In this document: positions 7,563-14,180 of the stretch, piece after piece
Layout: every line of letters begins with the position of its first letter
How positions within the stretch are numbered: the stretch's first letter is position 1
Source: Pseudonocardiaceae bacterium YIM PH 21723
Lineage (GTDB): Bacteria > Actinomycetota > Actinomycetes > Mycobacteriales > Pseudonocardiaceae
Length of the DNA stretch: 35,722 bases
Assembly (NCBI GenBank): GCA_003600225.1
Contig: QZFT01000071.1
Coordinates: 1-35,722 of the forward strand
Direction of reading: 5' to 3'
Notes under the pieces: generated by a model
Databases searched by the model: none
What the model was told of the DNA's origin: nothing
The model's input: only the letters and a program-made list of their open reading frames with translations
Program-made: the position numbers and the translations under genes

Positions 7563-8438
7563 GTGACCACGCTGATTGATCCGACGATGCCGCGGCGTCG
7601 CCTCGGTCGGAAACTGCGTGAACTGCGGAACGCCGCCGGCCTGCTCGCTGAACCGGTCGCCGTCGAACTGGACTGCAGTACCGCCAAGATCAGCACCATT
7701 GAGGGCGGAAAGAACAAGGTCCGCAAGATCGACGTTGAACGGATGCTTGCCTTCTACGCCAACCACAAGCCGGGGTTGATCACGCCGGAGATCACGGACG
7801 AGCTGCTGGACCTCACTCGCCAGTCCGGACAGAAAGCATGGTGGTGGCCGTACCAAGCTGGTGTTCAGGATTGGTTTCGTGAGCTGATCGGCCTGGAGGG
7901 TGAATCCAGCCTGGTCCGGAACTTCGAGTACCACGCCATACCGGGCTTGCTGCAGACCGAGGCCTACGCCTCGGCGCTCACGGCGTCCAGCTTGCACGTG
8001 CCCGAATCCCAGCGGGCCGAAGTCGTGGCCGTTCGCGTCGGCCGCCAAGCGAACCTCCGGCGTGGTGATTTCAAGCTGTGGGTGGTGATCGCGGAGCACG
8101 TTCTCCACCGCCAGGTGGCCGACGACCCGGCGATTCTGCGGGACCAGCTGGAGCACCTGGCCGCCATGGCGAAGCTGCCCAACGTCCGGATTCAGATCCT
8201 GCCGACGAAGAACAGCCTTCAGCACTGGCTGACGAACCCGTTCATGCTCTTGGAGTTCCCGCCCGACGTGTGGACCAAGACCGTTTACTGGGAGCACCCC
8301 GGCGGAGCGGAGTACCTGCAGGATCCTGCTGGCGTCGCTCGTTATGAGCTGGCCTGGTCTGCGTTGACGAATCCGGACAAGGCGGCGAACGCCGCTCACG
8401 ATGAACAATCCTCATTGCAGGTCATCCAAGCCGCGTGA
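7563..8438 (+). CDS. XRE-family regulator with DUF5753 domain, 291 aa
   Basis: An N-terminal Cro/C1-type HTH (about residues 12-70: LGRKLRELRNAAGLLAEPVAVELDCSTAKISTIEGGKN) is followed by a DUF5753-type ligand or sensor domain (about 100-275). The latter has the family's WF-x-ELI, YHAIPGLLQTEAYA and LPNVRIQILP segments. Such proteins pair with an adjacent DUF397 protein, which is the case here (8452-8670). They often regulate development or stress responses in actinomycetes. The GTG at 7563 is chosen because GGGAGGG lies just upstream. It is probably autoregulated through the repeats at 7404-7442. Confidence 0.9.
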   Translation: MTTLIDPTMPRRRLGRKLRELRNAAGLLAEPVAVELDCSTAKISTIEGGKNKVRKIDVERMLAFYANHKPGLITPEITDELLDLTRQSGQKAWWWPYQAGVQDWFRELIGLEGESSLVRNFEYHAIPGLLQTEAYASALTASSLHVPESQRAEVVAVRVGRQANLRRGDFKLWVVIAEHVLHRQVADDPAILRDQLEHLAAMAKLPNVRIQILPTKNSLQHWLTNPFMLLEFPPDVWTKTVYWEHPGGAEYLQDPAGVARYELAWSALTNPDKAANAAHDEQSSLQVIQAA

Positions 8439-8451
8439 GGAGTACAACCCA

Positions 8452-8670
8452 GTGGAAGCAGCACTGAAAGGGGCGAAGTTCCGGAAAGCACGACGCAGCG
8501 AGAACGCCGGCGCTTGTGTCGAGACCGCAGAACAGAACGGCGTCCGTGGTTTCCGTGACTCCAAAGACCCGTTGCAACGGGTCGTTGCCGTAGGCGGAGC
8601 GCAGGGACTCCAGTTCTTCGCCGCGGTCGATTCCGGCCGGCTCAAGAAGTCCAAGCAGGCCGATCAGTGA
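8452..8670 (+). CDS. DUF397 protein, 72 aa
   Basis: Matches the DUF397 pattern: FRKARRSENAGACVETAE, then VRGFRDSKDPLQRVV, ending QFFAAVDSGRLK. The RDSKDP motif is diagnostic. DUF397 proteins are the small partners of XRE-DUF5753 regulators; in the characterised Streptomyces pairs the two act as a regulator/antiregulator or toxin/antitoxin-like unit. It lies 13 bases after its partner and is followed by an intrinsic terminator. The GTG start at 8452 gives the usual family length. Confidence 0.85.
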   Translation: MEAALKGAKFRKARRSENAGACVETAEQNGVRGFRDSKDPLQRVVAVGGAQGLQFFAAVDSGRLKKSKQADQ

Positions 8671-8674
8671 TCAT

Positions 8675-8706
8675 GGCCCCGGCGGATACCCGCCGGGGCC
8701 GTTTTT
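8675..8706 (+). terminator. Intrinsic terminator after DUF397 gene
   Basis: A GC stem, GGCCCCGGCGG / CCGCCGGGGCC (8675-8685, 8690-8700), with loop ATAC, is followed by GTTTTTC. It is a classical rho-independent terminator ending the XRE/DUF397 operon, and lies 5 bases after the DUF397 stop. Confidence 0.85.
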
Positions 8707-8736
8707 CTTCGACGCCGGTCCCCTGCTCCTGCAGCG

Positions 8737-9309
8737 TCAGCAGGGCTCTACGCCGGTGATCAACCAGCCCTTGGCGTAGTTGCCCTGGACGCCGTCCTGG
8801 TGCTCCATCACCAGGCGGCCGATCCGCGGGCCCGGCGGATCCATCTCCGCACCGGAGCCAGGGTTGAACCAGCGCAACCCGCACGTGTCGACTGTCGCCG
8901 CGGTCCCCGTACTGGTGACCGCGCCCGGCGGGACCTTCGGCTGGACCCAGACGGAGTTCTGGCTGATCTGGTCGGCCAGCGTCGGAATGGCCGTGTCGCA
9001 GTCTGCGGCCTTGGCCATCGCGGCGAACTGCACTTGTCCGGCCGGGCTCATCTGGCGGCAGAGCTGAGTACTGCGGTTGACCACCGCGCGGTGTACGGCC
9101 TGCACGACGGCCGGCGGTGTCTGCGGCAACGCGATTCGCGGCCGCGTGGACTCCTCGTACCGGCGGTCCCGCTCGTGTAGCTCGTCGGTTTTCTGCTTCT
9201 CAGCCTGGCCGATTGGACCGGCCGGACTGACCTTCCAGGCCTCCCAGCCGAGGCCGGTTGCCGCCGTGGTCACCAGGGCCAGGCCGGCGCCGAACATCCT
9301 CCACTCCAT
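8737..9309 (-). CDS. Membrane-anchored extracytoplasmic protein, 190 aa
   Basis: A single N-terminal membrane segment (about residues 5-22, FGAGLALVTTAATGLGW) precedes a charged helix (about 35-60) and a domain with four Cys (in QLCRQ, DCDTA, DTCGL, GVEPC). The last part, ending GWLITGVEPC, resembles the closing strand of NTF2/SnoaL-like domains in actinobacterial cell-surface proteins. I cannot be more exact. The ATG at 9309 is chosen because GGGGGAAG lies directly before it. It diverges from the gene at 9453. Confidence 0.6.
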   Translation of the reverse strand: MEWRMFGAGLALVTTAATGLGWEAWKVSPAGPIGQAEKQKTDELHERDRRYEESTRPRIALPQTPPAVVQAVHRAVVNRSTQLCRQMSPAGQVQFAAMAKAADCDTAIPTLADQISQNSVWVQPKVPPGAVTSTGTAATVDTCGLRWFNPGSGAEMDPPGPRIGRLVMEHQDGVQGNYAKGWLITGVEPC

Positions 9310-9452
9310 GACTTCCCCCATCTGTCTGTCTACCTACAGCATCCCGCCTATATCGCCTGATGGGACCGGATTGCGGGAATTTCCTGAAAATCTGAGCGCT
9401 CAAGTGTACAAATAACGGTCCAGTCACGATCCGAAACCTGGGGGTGTAGGAA
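9310..9452. promoter_or_regulatory. Divergent promoter region with TGAGCGCTCA palindrome
   Basis: This AT-richer 143-base gap separates two divergent genes. It has a perfect 10-base palindrome, TGAGCGCTCA (9393-9402), next to a TACAAAT box (9408-9414) that could serve as a -10 element for 9453. No other structure is seen. Confidence 0.4.
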
Positions 9453-10292
9453 GTGTGCAGATCAATCGATGAGCGGCCGCCGTACGGCAAGCGTTGCGCG
9501 GGTTGCCGCGGCCTTAGAGCGAACGTGCGCGATCGCATGGCGAAATACGAGCGGAAGCTGCAGGCGGCCAATGCCGCCGAAGATTGGGACCGCGTCGACA
9601 GATACGCGGGATTCGTGGAACGCGATTCCACGATGCTGGAAGAGATCGACGGGGGCCCCGGATACGGCCTCACGCCTCCTGCAGTCCCGGAGAGCATGGC
9701 CGCCGGCTACACGTGGGAATCCACTATCGACTGGACCGACGAGCAACTTTCCACGGCGTACGTGGAGCGGATCGAGTCGGGCGACGAGGCGGCCGCGGAC
9801 GTCCTTGAGCAATTGATGAACCAGCGGGATCAGCTGGACCGCAACCGCGATGCGGCCATTGCCACCATGCTGCAGGAGCGCCAGGACCAGGAACGCGCTG
9901 CATTCGATTCCTGGACAACGCAGACCGGAAACGGCGACTTATCGCCGTTGTCCAATCCCTCACGGCGTCCGGAGCGACGCCGGTCCCCTGATCAGGTGTG
10001 CAGGGAGGAGTACGACACGTACGTGTCCATGTCGTACCTGTCCGCCGAGCAGGATTGCCGCGGACACCTTCTCTCAGCCGAGGGCCAGGCCCGCGGCGTG
10101 GATCCCCAGACGTTGTTCAGCGGGCCCGCGCGAATCGCGGAGAAGTACGCCTCCGACGAGCTGAAATCCTGGTGGGGCCGCAATGGTCGCGTGACGTACA
10201 TCGAATGGAAATACCAGTGGTTCGGCAGGGAAAGCGACCGTGTGGCGGCACGGTCGGCGAAACACGCGTCTTACGGGGAGTACGTGGCATGA
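9453..10292 (+). CDS. Hypothetical protein, 279 aa
   Basis: A soluble, charged, helix-rich protein. It begins with a Cys pair (KRCAGCRGL) and a long helix (about 25-65). The middle is Glu/Gln-rich coiled-coil-like (VLEQLMNQRDQLDRNRD). The C-terminus is Trp/Tyr-rich (LKSWWGRNGRVTYIEWKYQWF). No domain is recognised. GTG start with GGAAG just upstream. Its stop overlaps the start of the Rmf/CrpP-like gene (ATGA), so the two are made together. Confidence 0.65.
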   Translation: MCRSIDERPPYGKRCAGCRGLRANVRDRMAKYERKLQAANAAEDWDRVDRYAGFVERDSTMLEEIDGGPGYGLTPPAVPESMAAGYTWESTIDWTDEQLSTAYVERIESGDEAAADVLEQLMNQRDQLDRNRDAAIATMLQERQDQERAAFDSWTTQTGNGDLSPLSNPSRRPERRRSPDQVCREEYDTYVSMSYLSAEQDCRGHLLSAEGQARGVDPQTLFSGPARIAEKYASDELKSWWGRNGRVTYIEWKYQWFGRESDRVAARSAKHASYGEYVA

Positions 10293-10510
10293 ACGGCAGA
10301 CCGATTAGTGAAATCCTCGGCGCGATGGAGATTCTGGACCTGCAGCGCGAAGGACGCATTGCCTACCTGTCCGGCGGAGCGATATCGGGTTGCCCGTACG
10401 GCCGGACCGAGCAACCGGCCGAAGTCGAGACGGCCCGGAAACTGATGTGGGTCCGCGGCTTCAATGCCGCCAAACACGACACCCAGCAGCCTGCAGCCGA
10501 GGCCGAATAA
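10289..10510 (+). CDS. Rmf/CrpP-fold small protein, 73 aa
   Basis: The segment GGAISGCPYGRT followed by RKLMWVRGFNAAK matches the short pattern of ribosome modulation factor and CrpP-like proteins: a Gly-rich helix, CPY/CPF, then W-x-RG-aromatic with a basic helix. Rmf dimerises ribosomes in stationary phase. CrpP was reported as a fluoroquinolone-modifying protein. Actinobacterial and phage members are mostly uncharacterised, so only the fold is claimed. It is coupled to 9453-10292 and followed by a terminator. Confidence 0.65.
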   Translation: MNGRPISEILGAMEILDLQREGRIAYLSGGAISGCPYGRTEQPAEVETARKLMWVRGFNAAKHDTQQPAAEAE

Positions 10511-10520
10511 CCATGCCGGT

Positions 10521-10568
10521 CCCCTCCTGAACATGTCCGTGAAGGCATTGTTCGGGAGGGGATTTTCT
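10521..10568 (+). terminator. Terminator after Rmf/CrpP-like gene
   Basis: Stem CCCCTCCTGAAC (10521-10532) pairs with GTTCGGGAGGGG (10550-10561) with one G-T wobble; ATTTTCT follows. It lies 10 bases after the stop of 10289-10510. Confidence 0.75.
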
Positions 10569-11074
10569 CATGATCGCTAACGCCGGTCCCCCCTGAACGC
10601 GACCGGTAGCCCTACCCCAGGGGTAAGGGTGGCCGGCCGGAAGTGGGGGAGCGAACGGGGCCCTGGTGGCGTTCACCGAGGCGCGTCCGGCGTGCTGCTC
10701 GGCGTCGTCCTGGCGGCCGCCGAGGAAACCGGACCTGCAGGGCCAGAAGGGGCTCCATGATCCACATCCCCTCTCGCCGTGCTGGCCGCTGCTCCCCCGG
10801 TTCCCCTCGGCGGCCGCGGCCGCGGTCCGGGTGGCCGCTCCCCTCTCCAGGGTCGGTTCAGGGCCTGCCGGGCACTCCCCCGGAGGCCCTGCAGCGGCCC
10901 CTCCCCTCCCCCACCGAGGGGCCCGCCACGCTCGAAAAACGCGCTGCGTTTTCGCGCTTCGCTCATCGGGCCGCGCGACTCCGCAGGTATACTGACGGCG
11001 TAGCCGTCAGATATCCTCGGATGTCCGCGCGCGACCCGCATACCCTGCTCTCCGGATTCCACCGAATCCATGAT

Positions 11075-11111
11075 CAAAAAAGGCCCACGGACGGACTGTC
11101 CGAGGGCCTTT
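11075..11111 (-). terminator. Terminator after FtsK-type gene (minus operon end)
   Basis: The stem AAAGGCCC / GGGCCTTT (11079-11086, 11104-11111) has an inner GGAC/GTCC pair. On the minus strand the hairpin is followed by six T (11076-11081 are A on plus). It lies 31 bases beyond the stop of 11143-12915 and ends the large minus operon. Confidence 0.8.
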
Positions 11112-11142
11112 CGTTGATCTTGCGGTGATCGCCAGGGCGGTT

Positions 11143-12915
11143 TCAGATCGTGCGGCGCCGGTGCACCACTTGGCCATCTCCCGCGGCCGGCTGTAGCGGC
11201 TCCTGGGGCCCGTTGGGCGGGAGCACGTTCGGCACGGTCGGAGGATCCACGTAGCGCCCCTGTGTGCCCTGGGGTGCCTGCTGGGCGGGTTGTCGTGCTG
11301 CAGGGCGCGGCGGGGCCCACACGTTCGTGGTGGACGGCATCCGGACGACGTTCGGCGCCTCGGGTCCGGCCGGAGGCGGGTAGAACGGTTCGGCCTCCTT
11401 GTTGTCCAGCGGAGCGTCCAACAGGAAGCTCTGAATCCGCATGAGCTTTCCGCCGAGGCGGGCGACACCGCGGCCACGCACCATTTCTTCGCCGTATTCA
11501 TCGGTGGCCATCCGGTAGTCATCTTCCAGCGCCATCCGGGCGCCGGTCCCCGATACGAATCCCAGGACCACGCGGTCCTCCAGCTGGTCCCGTACCGGTC
11601 CAGGAATGGCTCCTTCGGCGTCCGGGCGCTGGGTGACCAGCATTAGCGTGCCCTCGGATTCACGAATCTGACGGCCCAGCTGGTCATAGAACCGATCGGC
11701 GTCCTTGCCCAATTCGGCACGGATTTCCTGGCATTCCTCGATTACCACCAGGTAGCGGGTGAGTTGCGGCTTCACTCCCCCGCCGGTGTGGTAGATCCAT
11801 TGCCGGTCGTAGCGGGATCGCATCATGGCCGATGCCGCTTGCAGACCTTCTAGCCATTCCTCGGGTTCACGGGCAATCATGATAATTCCGTGACGTCCGA
11901 CGAATGGCGCGTAAGCGCTGGATCCTTTTCCGTCCAGGATGATGACGCCACCGGGAAATTTGCCTAAACGCATTCCTCGCGCGATGTAGCCGCGTACGAA
12001 GTTCGTTTTACCGGCGCCGGTACCACCAATGACCATGATGTTTCGTTGCTCGTCCGGGTCGGACACCGCCAGGGGAAGACGCTCCAGGGTCTGACTACCG
12101 TCCTCCGAGCGTTCTTCGTAGAACATTCCGGCTGACTGGTCATCGGTCACCCCGATAGGGATTTCCCGCATTTGTTCCGGCCACAGGTGATCATAAACCT
12201 TGGTCGGCAGAGTGGATACCGCTTTGATGTGAATGGCGGTGTATCCGGCGGGAAAATCGACGTCGTAGGCCCCGGCGTGTTTCAGGCGCCACCGTACGGT
12301 TTGCAATACCAGGTCACGGCGTGACGGTTCTTCCGGACGTACTTCGGCCGGATAGAAAATTTCGACTTCCTGGAGTACCCGGCCTTTCCATGTCGCATGG
12401 CGTGCCCGGAATTGCTCCGGTTCCTGCCGGGTCGCCGCGGCGATTCCCGTAATGACCCAGGACAGCAATCGGCGCCGTGCCCGCAACGTGTCGGTGAGAC
12501 CGGCGAACACGAGCCACAGACCAACGGCGGCCAGCCAGGCCCACACTCCCGCGGTGAGCACGAGCCAGCCGAACGCCACCAGGCCGGCGGCCGGTCGGTA
12601 CAACCGGCGTACCCGCCGGCGCATCCACCAAGGCATGAACCGGTTCACGATGCTCAGCAGCACCAGGGCGCCGAGGCCGGCCAACAACGGCATGATGTCC
12701 AGCCCGGACAACGGCCAGAAAACGGCGATCAAGCCGAGGGTGATCCAGCCGGGTGCCCGGCGTGCGTCCTGCACGGCGGCCCGGATCTCGGCGCCACCGA
12801 TCGAGTACCACCAGGCGGCCACACGGGACCGGAAGTCCCTCCAGCTGGTCGGCCACCAGCGCGGCCGCCGCCTGCTCCAGGGGATCCGCTGGAACCCTGG
12901 TTGCATCGTGGTCAT
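11143..12915 (-). CDS. FtsK/SpoIIIE-type DNA-translocase ATPase, 590 aa
   Basis: Four hydrophobic segments lie between about residues 57 and 140. A single RecA-like FtsK motor follows: Walker A GGTGAGKT (297-304), Walker B RYLVVIEE (387-394) and a sensor-like VTQRPDAE (427-434). The C-terminus is Pro-rich. The architecture fits a membrane-anchored pump for DNA (TraB/FtsK) or, less likely, a protein-export ATPase; EccC of type VII systems usually has several ATPase domains. It overlaps the RuvC-like gene by ATGA and is last in the operon that carries the ADP-ribosyltransferase. A second FtsK-type gene lies at 18544. Confidence 0.9.
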   Translation of the reverse strand: MTTMQPGFQRIPWSRRRPRWWPTSWRDFRSRVAAWWYSIGGAEIRAAVQDARRAPGWITLGLIAVFWPLSGLDIMPLLAGLGALVLLSIVNRFMPWWMRRRVRRLYRPAAGLVAFGWLVLTAGVWAWLAAVGLWLVFAGLTDTLRARRRLLSWVITGIAAATRQEPEQFRARHATWKGRVLQEVEIFYPAEVRPEEPSRRDLVLQTVRWRLKHAGAYDVDFPAGYTAIHIKAVSTLPTKVYDHLWPEQMREIPIGVTDDQSAGMFYEERSEDGSQTLERLPLAVSDPDEQRNIMVIGGTGAGKTNFVRGYIARGMRLGKFPGGVIILDGKGSSAYAPFVGRHGIIMIAREPEEWLEGLQAASAMMRSRYDRQWIYHTGGGVKPQLTRYLVVIEECQEIRAELGKDADRFYDQLGRQIRESEGTLMLVTQRPDAEGAIPGPVRDQLEDRVVLGFVSGTGARMALEDDYRMATDEYGEEMVRGRGVARLGGKLMRIQSFLLDAPLDNKEAEPFYPPPAGPEAPNVVRMPSTTNVWAPPRPAARQPAQQAPQGTQGRYVDPPTVPNVLPPNGPQEPLQPAAGDGQVVHRRRTI

Positions 12916-13526
12916 GGCATCACCGCGGCCAATCCCGCGATGTCGTACGCGGCTCGTTCGTGGTCACGCTCGCCTCTTCTTGCTTCGTTCGGTCCCCATC
13001 CCGGCGGGCGGGTGCCGCGAAGTTCGCGCGGGTACTCGGTCGCGGGCCGGCGGCCCAGCTTGTCCGGGAGCACCAGGCGGGACGCCGGATAGGCGCCGAT
13101 TACCGCGGCCGTGAACAACTTGGGCAGCAGCCACTCCCCCATGGGCAACCGGTTGGCCAGGCGGCTGTTCGGCTGGTAGCCCACCGGAACCTTGGGCGTC
13201 TCCACACCGACGCGTACGGCGCCGTACCGGTCGGTGGCGTAGTCCACCAGCTGGTCCAGGCCGGTCAGCATCTTGACCATGTACCGCTGGATTGCGTACC
13301 AGTCGTCCACGTCGTCCAGGGCGGCCGAATCCAGGACGCCGCGGCGGTCGATCGGACCCATGGTCCACCCGTGTTCGGCGTAGTCGCCGACACGCAGAAC
13401 GGCGGCGGTCCACTTCGCGCCGGGGTCCACGCCGATACACGGCGGCGTACCGAGGTCGGGCGGCCGCACCGGTGCGGCCGGCGGTGCTGCAGGTGTCGGC
13501 GGGACGCCGGTCGGCAGGGTGGTCAT
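12912..13526 (-). CDS. RuvC-like (RNase H-fold) nuclease, 204 aa
   Basis: The acidic residues of a RuvC-type active site are in order. Asp34 is in IGVDPGAKW, Glu109 in RVGVETP, and the C-terminal pair in RDHERAAYDIAG (Asp188/His189 and Asp195). RuvC resolves Holliday junctions; related plasmid and phage enzymes cut branched DNA. The N-terminal 25 residues are Pro-rich and unrelated. The start at 13526 overlaps the previous stop (ATGA), and its own stop overlaps the FtsK-type start, so nuclease and pump are translationally coupled. A role in processing DNA before or after transfer is inference. Confidence 0.75.
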   Translation of the reverse strand: MTTLPTGVPPTPAAPPAAPVRPPDLGTPPCIGVDPGAKWTAAVLRVGDYAEHGWTMGPIDRRGVLDSAALDDVDDWYAIQRYMVKMLTGLDQLVDYATDRYGAVRVGVETPKVPVGYQPNSRLANRLPMGEWLLPKLFTAAVIGAYPASRLVLPDKLGRRPATEYPRELRGTRPPGWGPNEARRGERDHERAAYDIAGLAAVMP

Positions 13527-13798
13527 GCTCCCCACCACCCGGACGTCCACGTGGCGGCCAGGGCGGCCGCGCCGGTGAGCACGGCGGCCAGGACGACGCT
13601 GCATCCCATGTCGCCGCCGGAACCACCCGCCGAGGTGTATTCCACGGCGTCCTGGTTGACCGTGATCCTGCTGCCGTTGTCCAGCTGCAGGTCCAAGTCA
13701 CCGAAGATGCCGGTACTGGTGATCTTCCCCCTGGATCCGGTCGGCTGGCCTTCCACGCTGCGTGTCAGCCGGACCCAATCCCCTGGTTCGTACGCCAT
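13523..13798 (-). CDS. SH3-like protein with C-terminal membrane segment, 91 aa
   Basis: Residues 1-55 look like a small beta barrel (YEPGDWVRLTRSVEGQPTGS, then GDLDLQLDNGSRITV). A Gly-rich linker and one membrane helix (about 66-84, CSVVLAAVLTGAAALAATW) end the protein. It is probably an inner-membrane protein with a cytoplasmic or external SH3-like domain. GGGGGAA precedes the ATG. It overlaps the RuvC-like gene (ATGA). A 12-bp hairpin separates it from the acidic gene upstream. Confidence 0.65.
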   Translation of the reverse strand: MAYEPGDWVRLTRSVEGQPTGSRGKITSTGIFGDLDLQLDNGSRITVNQDAVEYTSAGGSGGDMGCSVVLAAVLTGAAALAATWTSGWWGA

Positions 13799-13867
13799 GG
13801 TGTTCCCCCATCTCGTGCGTTGCTGTACTGGTTGGTGCTGTGGCGGGCAGGCCGCCGGAAACAGCGG

Positions 13868-13898
13868 GGGCCCTGCGGCACTTGCAGCCGCAGGGCCC
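13868..13898. terminator. Intercistronic hairpin, 12-bp stem
   Basis: GGGCCCTGCGGC (13868-13879) pairs perfectly with GCCGCAGGGCCC (13887-13898) around a 7-base loop, with no T tract on either strand. It splits the minus operon between the toxin/acidic pair and the SH3/RuvC/FtsK genes. It may set different expression levels for the two halves by partial termination or by mRNA stability. Confidence 0.55.
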
Positions 13899-13962
13899 TC
13901 GCCGGACCGACTCCTGGGGACGCCGGTCTCCCCTTCCGCGCGTTACCGCGGGTCTGTGGCGC

Positions 13963-14178
13963 CTACTGCTCGTCGGCGCGGTCGGTGAAGGGCTGCAAGT
14001 CGTCGTCCAGGCCGATCGGTGTCGTCTGCCGCTCAGCAACGCCAGGGCTGATCACGTGGCCGGCCTCCACCTGCTCGGCACGGTCGGCGTGCAGCTCGTC
14101 CACCAGGGCCTGTTCGGCCGGGTCATCGGTACGGGTGCCGCTGAACTCGGCAATCAAGTCTTCCAAGCTGTCAGCCAT
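13963..14178 (-). CDS. Small acidic protein, candidate immunity protein, 71 aa
   Basis: A 71-residue, strongly acidic, soluble protein (MADSLEDLIAEF, then TDDPAEQALVDELHADRAEQ) starting 2 bases after the stop of the ADP-ribosyltransferase gene. Toxin genes are usually followed at once by their immunity genes, and many immunity proteins are small and acidic, so this is the obvious candidate. No known immunity family and no ADP-ribosylglycohydrolase motif is visible, so the call rests on position and charge. The start at 14178 is preferred over an upstream one that would overlap the toxin gene. Confidence 0.5.
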   Translation of the reverse strand: MADSLEDLIAEFSGTRTDDPAEQALVDELHADRAEQVEAGHVISPGVAERQTTPIGLDDDLQPFTDRADEQ

Positions 14179-14180
14179 TA

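Larger units (their letters stand above)
10511..11142. other. Gene-free convergent region
   Basis: This 632-base gap lies between convergent genes. It holds the terminators at 10521-10568 and 11075-11111. It also has a short inverted repeat TACCCC-A-GGGGTA (10613-10625) and a hairpin CTGACGGC-GTA-GCCGTCAG (10992-11010). The reading frames in its GC-rich middle have no ribosome site and Arg/Pro-rich, noncoding-like translations, so I assign no gene. Confidence 0.5.

Noticed and set aside
10643-11128. Coding regions on either strand of the convergent gap
   Set aside because: Arg/Pro/Gly-rich translations, no ribosome sites, and one overlaps the terminator at 11075-11111.
12753-13988. Long plus-strand reading frames opposite the minus operon (for example 12753-13988, 19561-20955, 21390-22352)
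   Set aside because: They mirror genes with clear motifs on the minus strand and have no ribosome sites or domain signals of their own.
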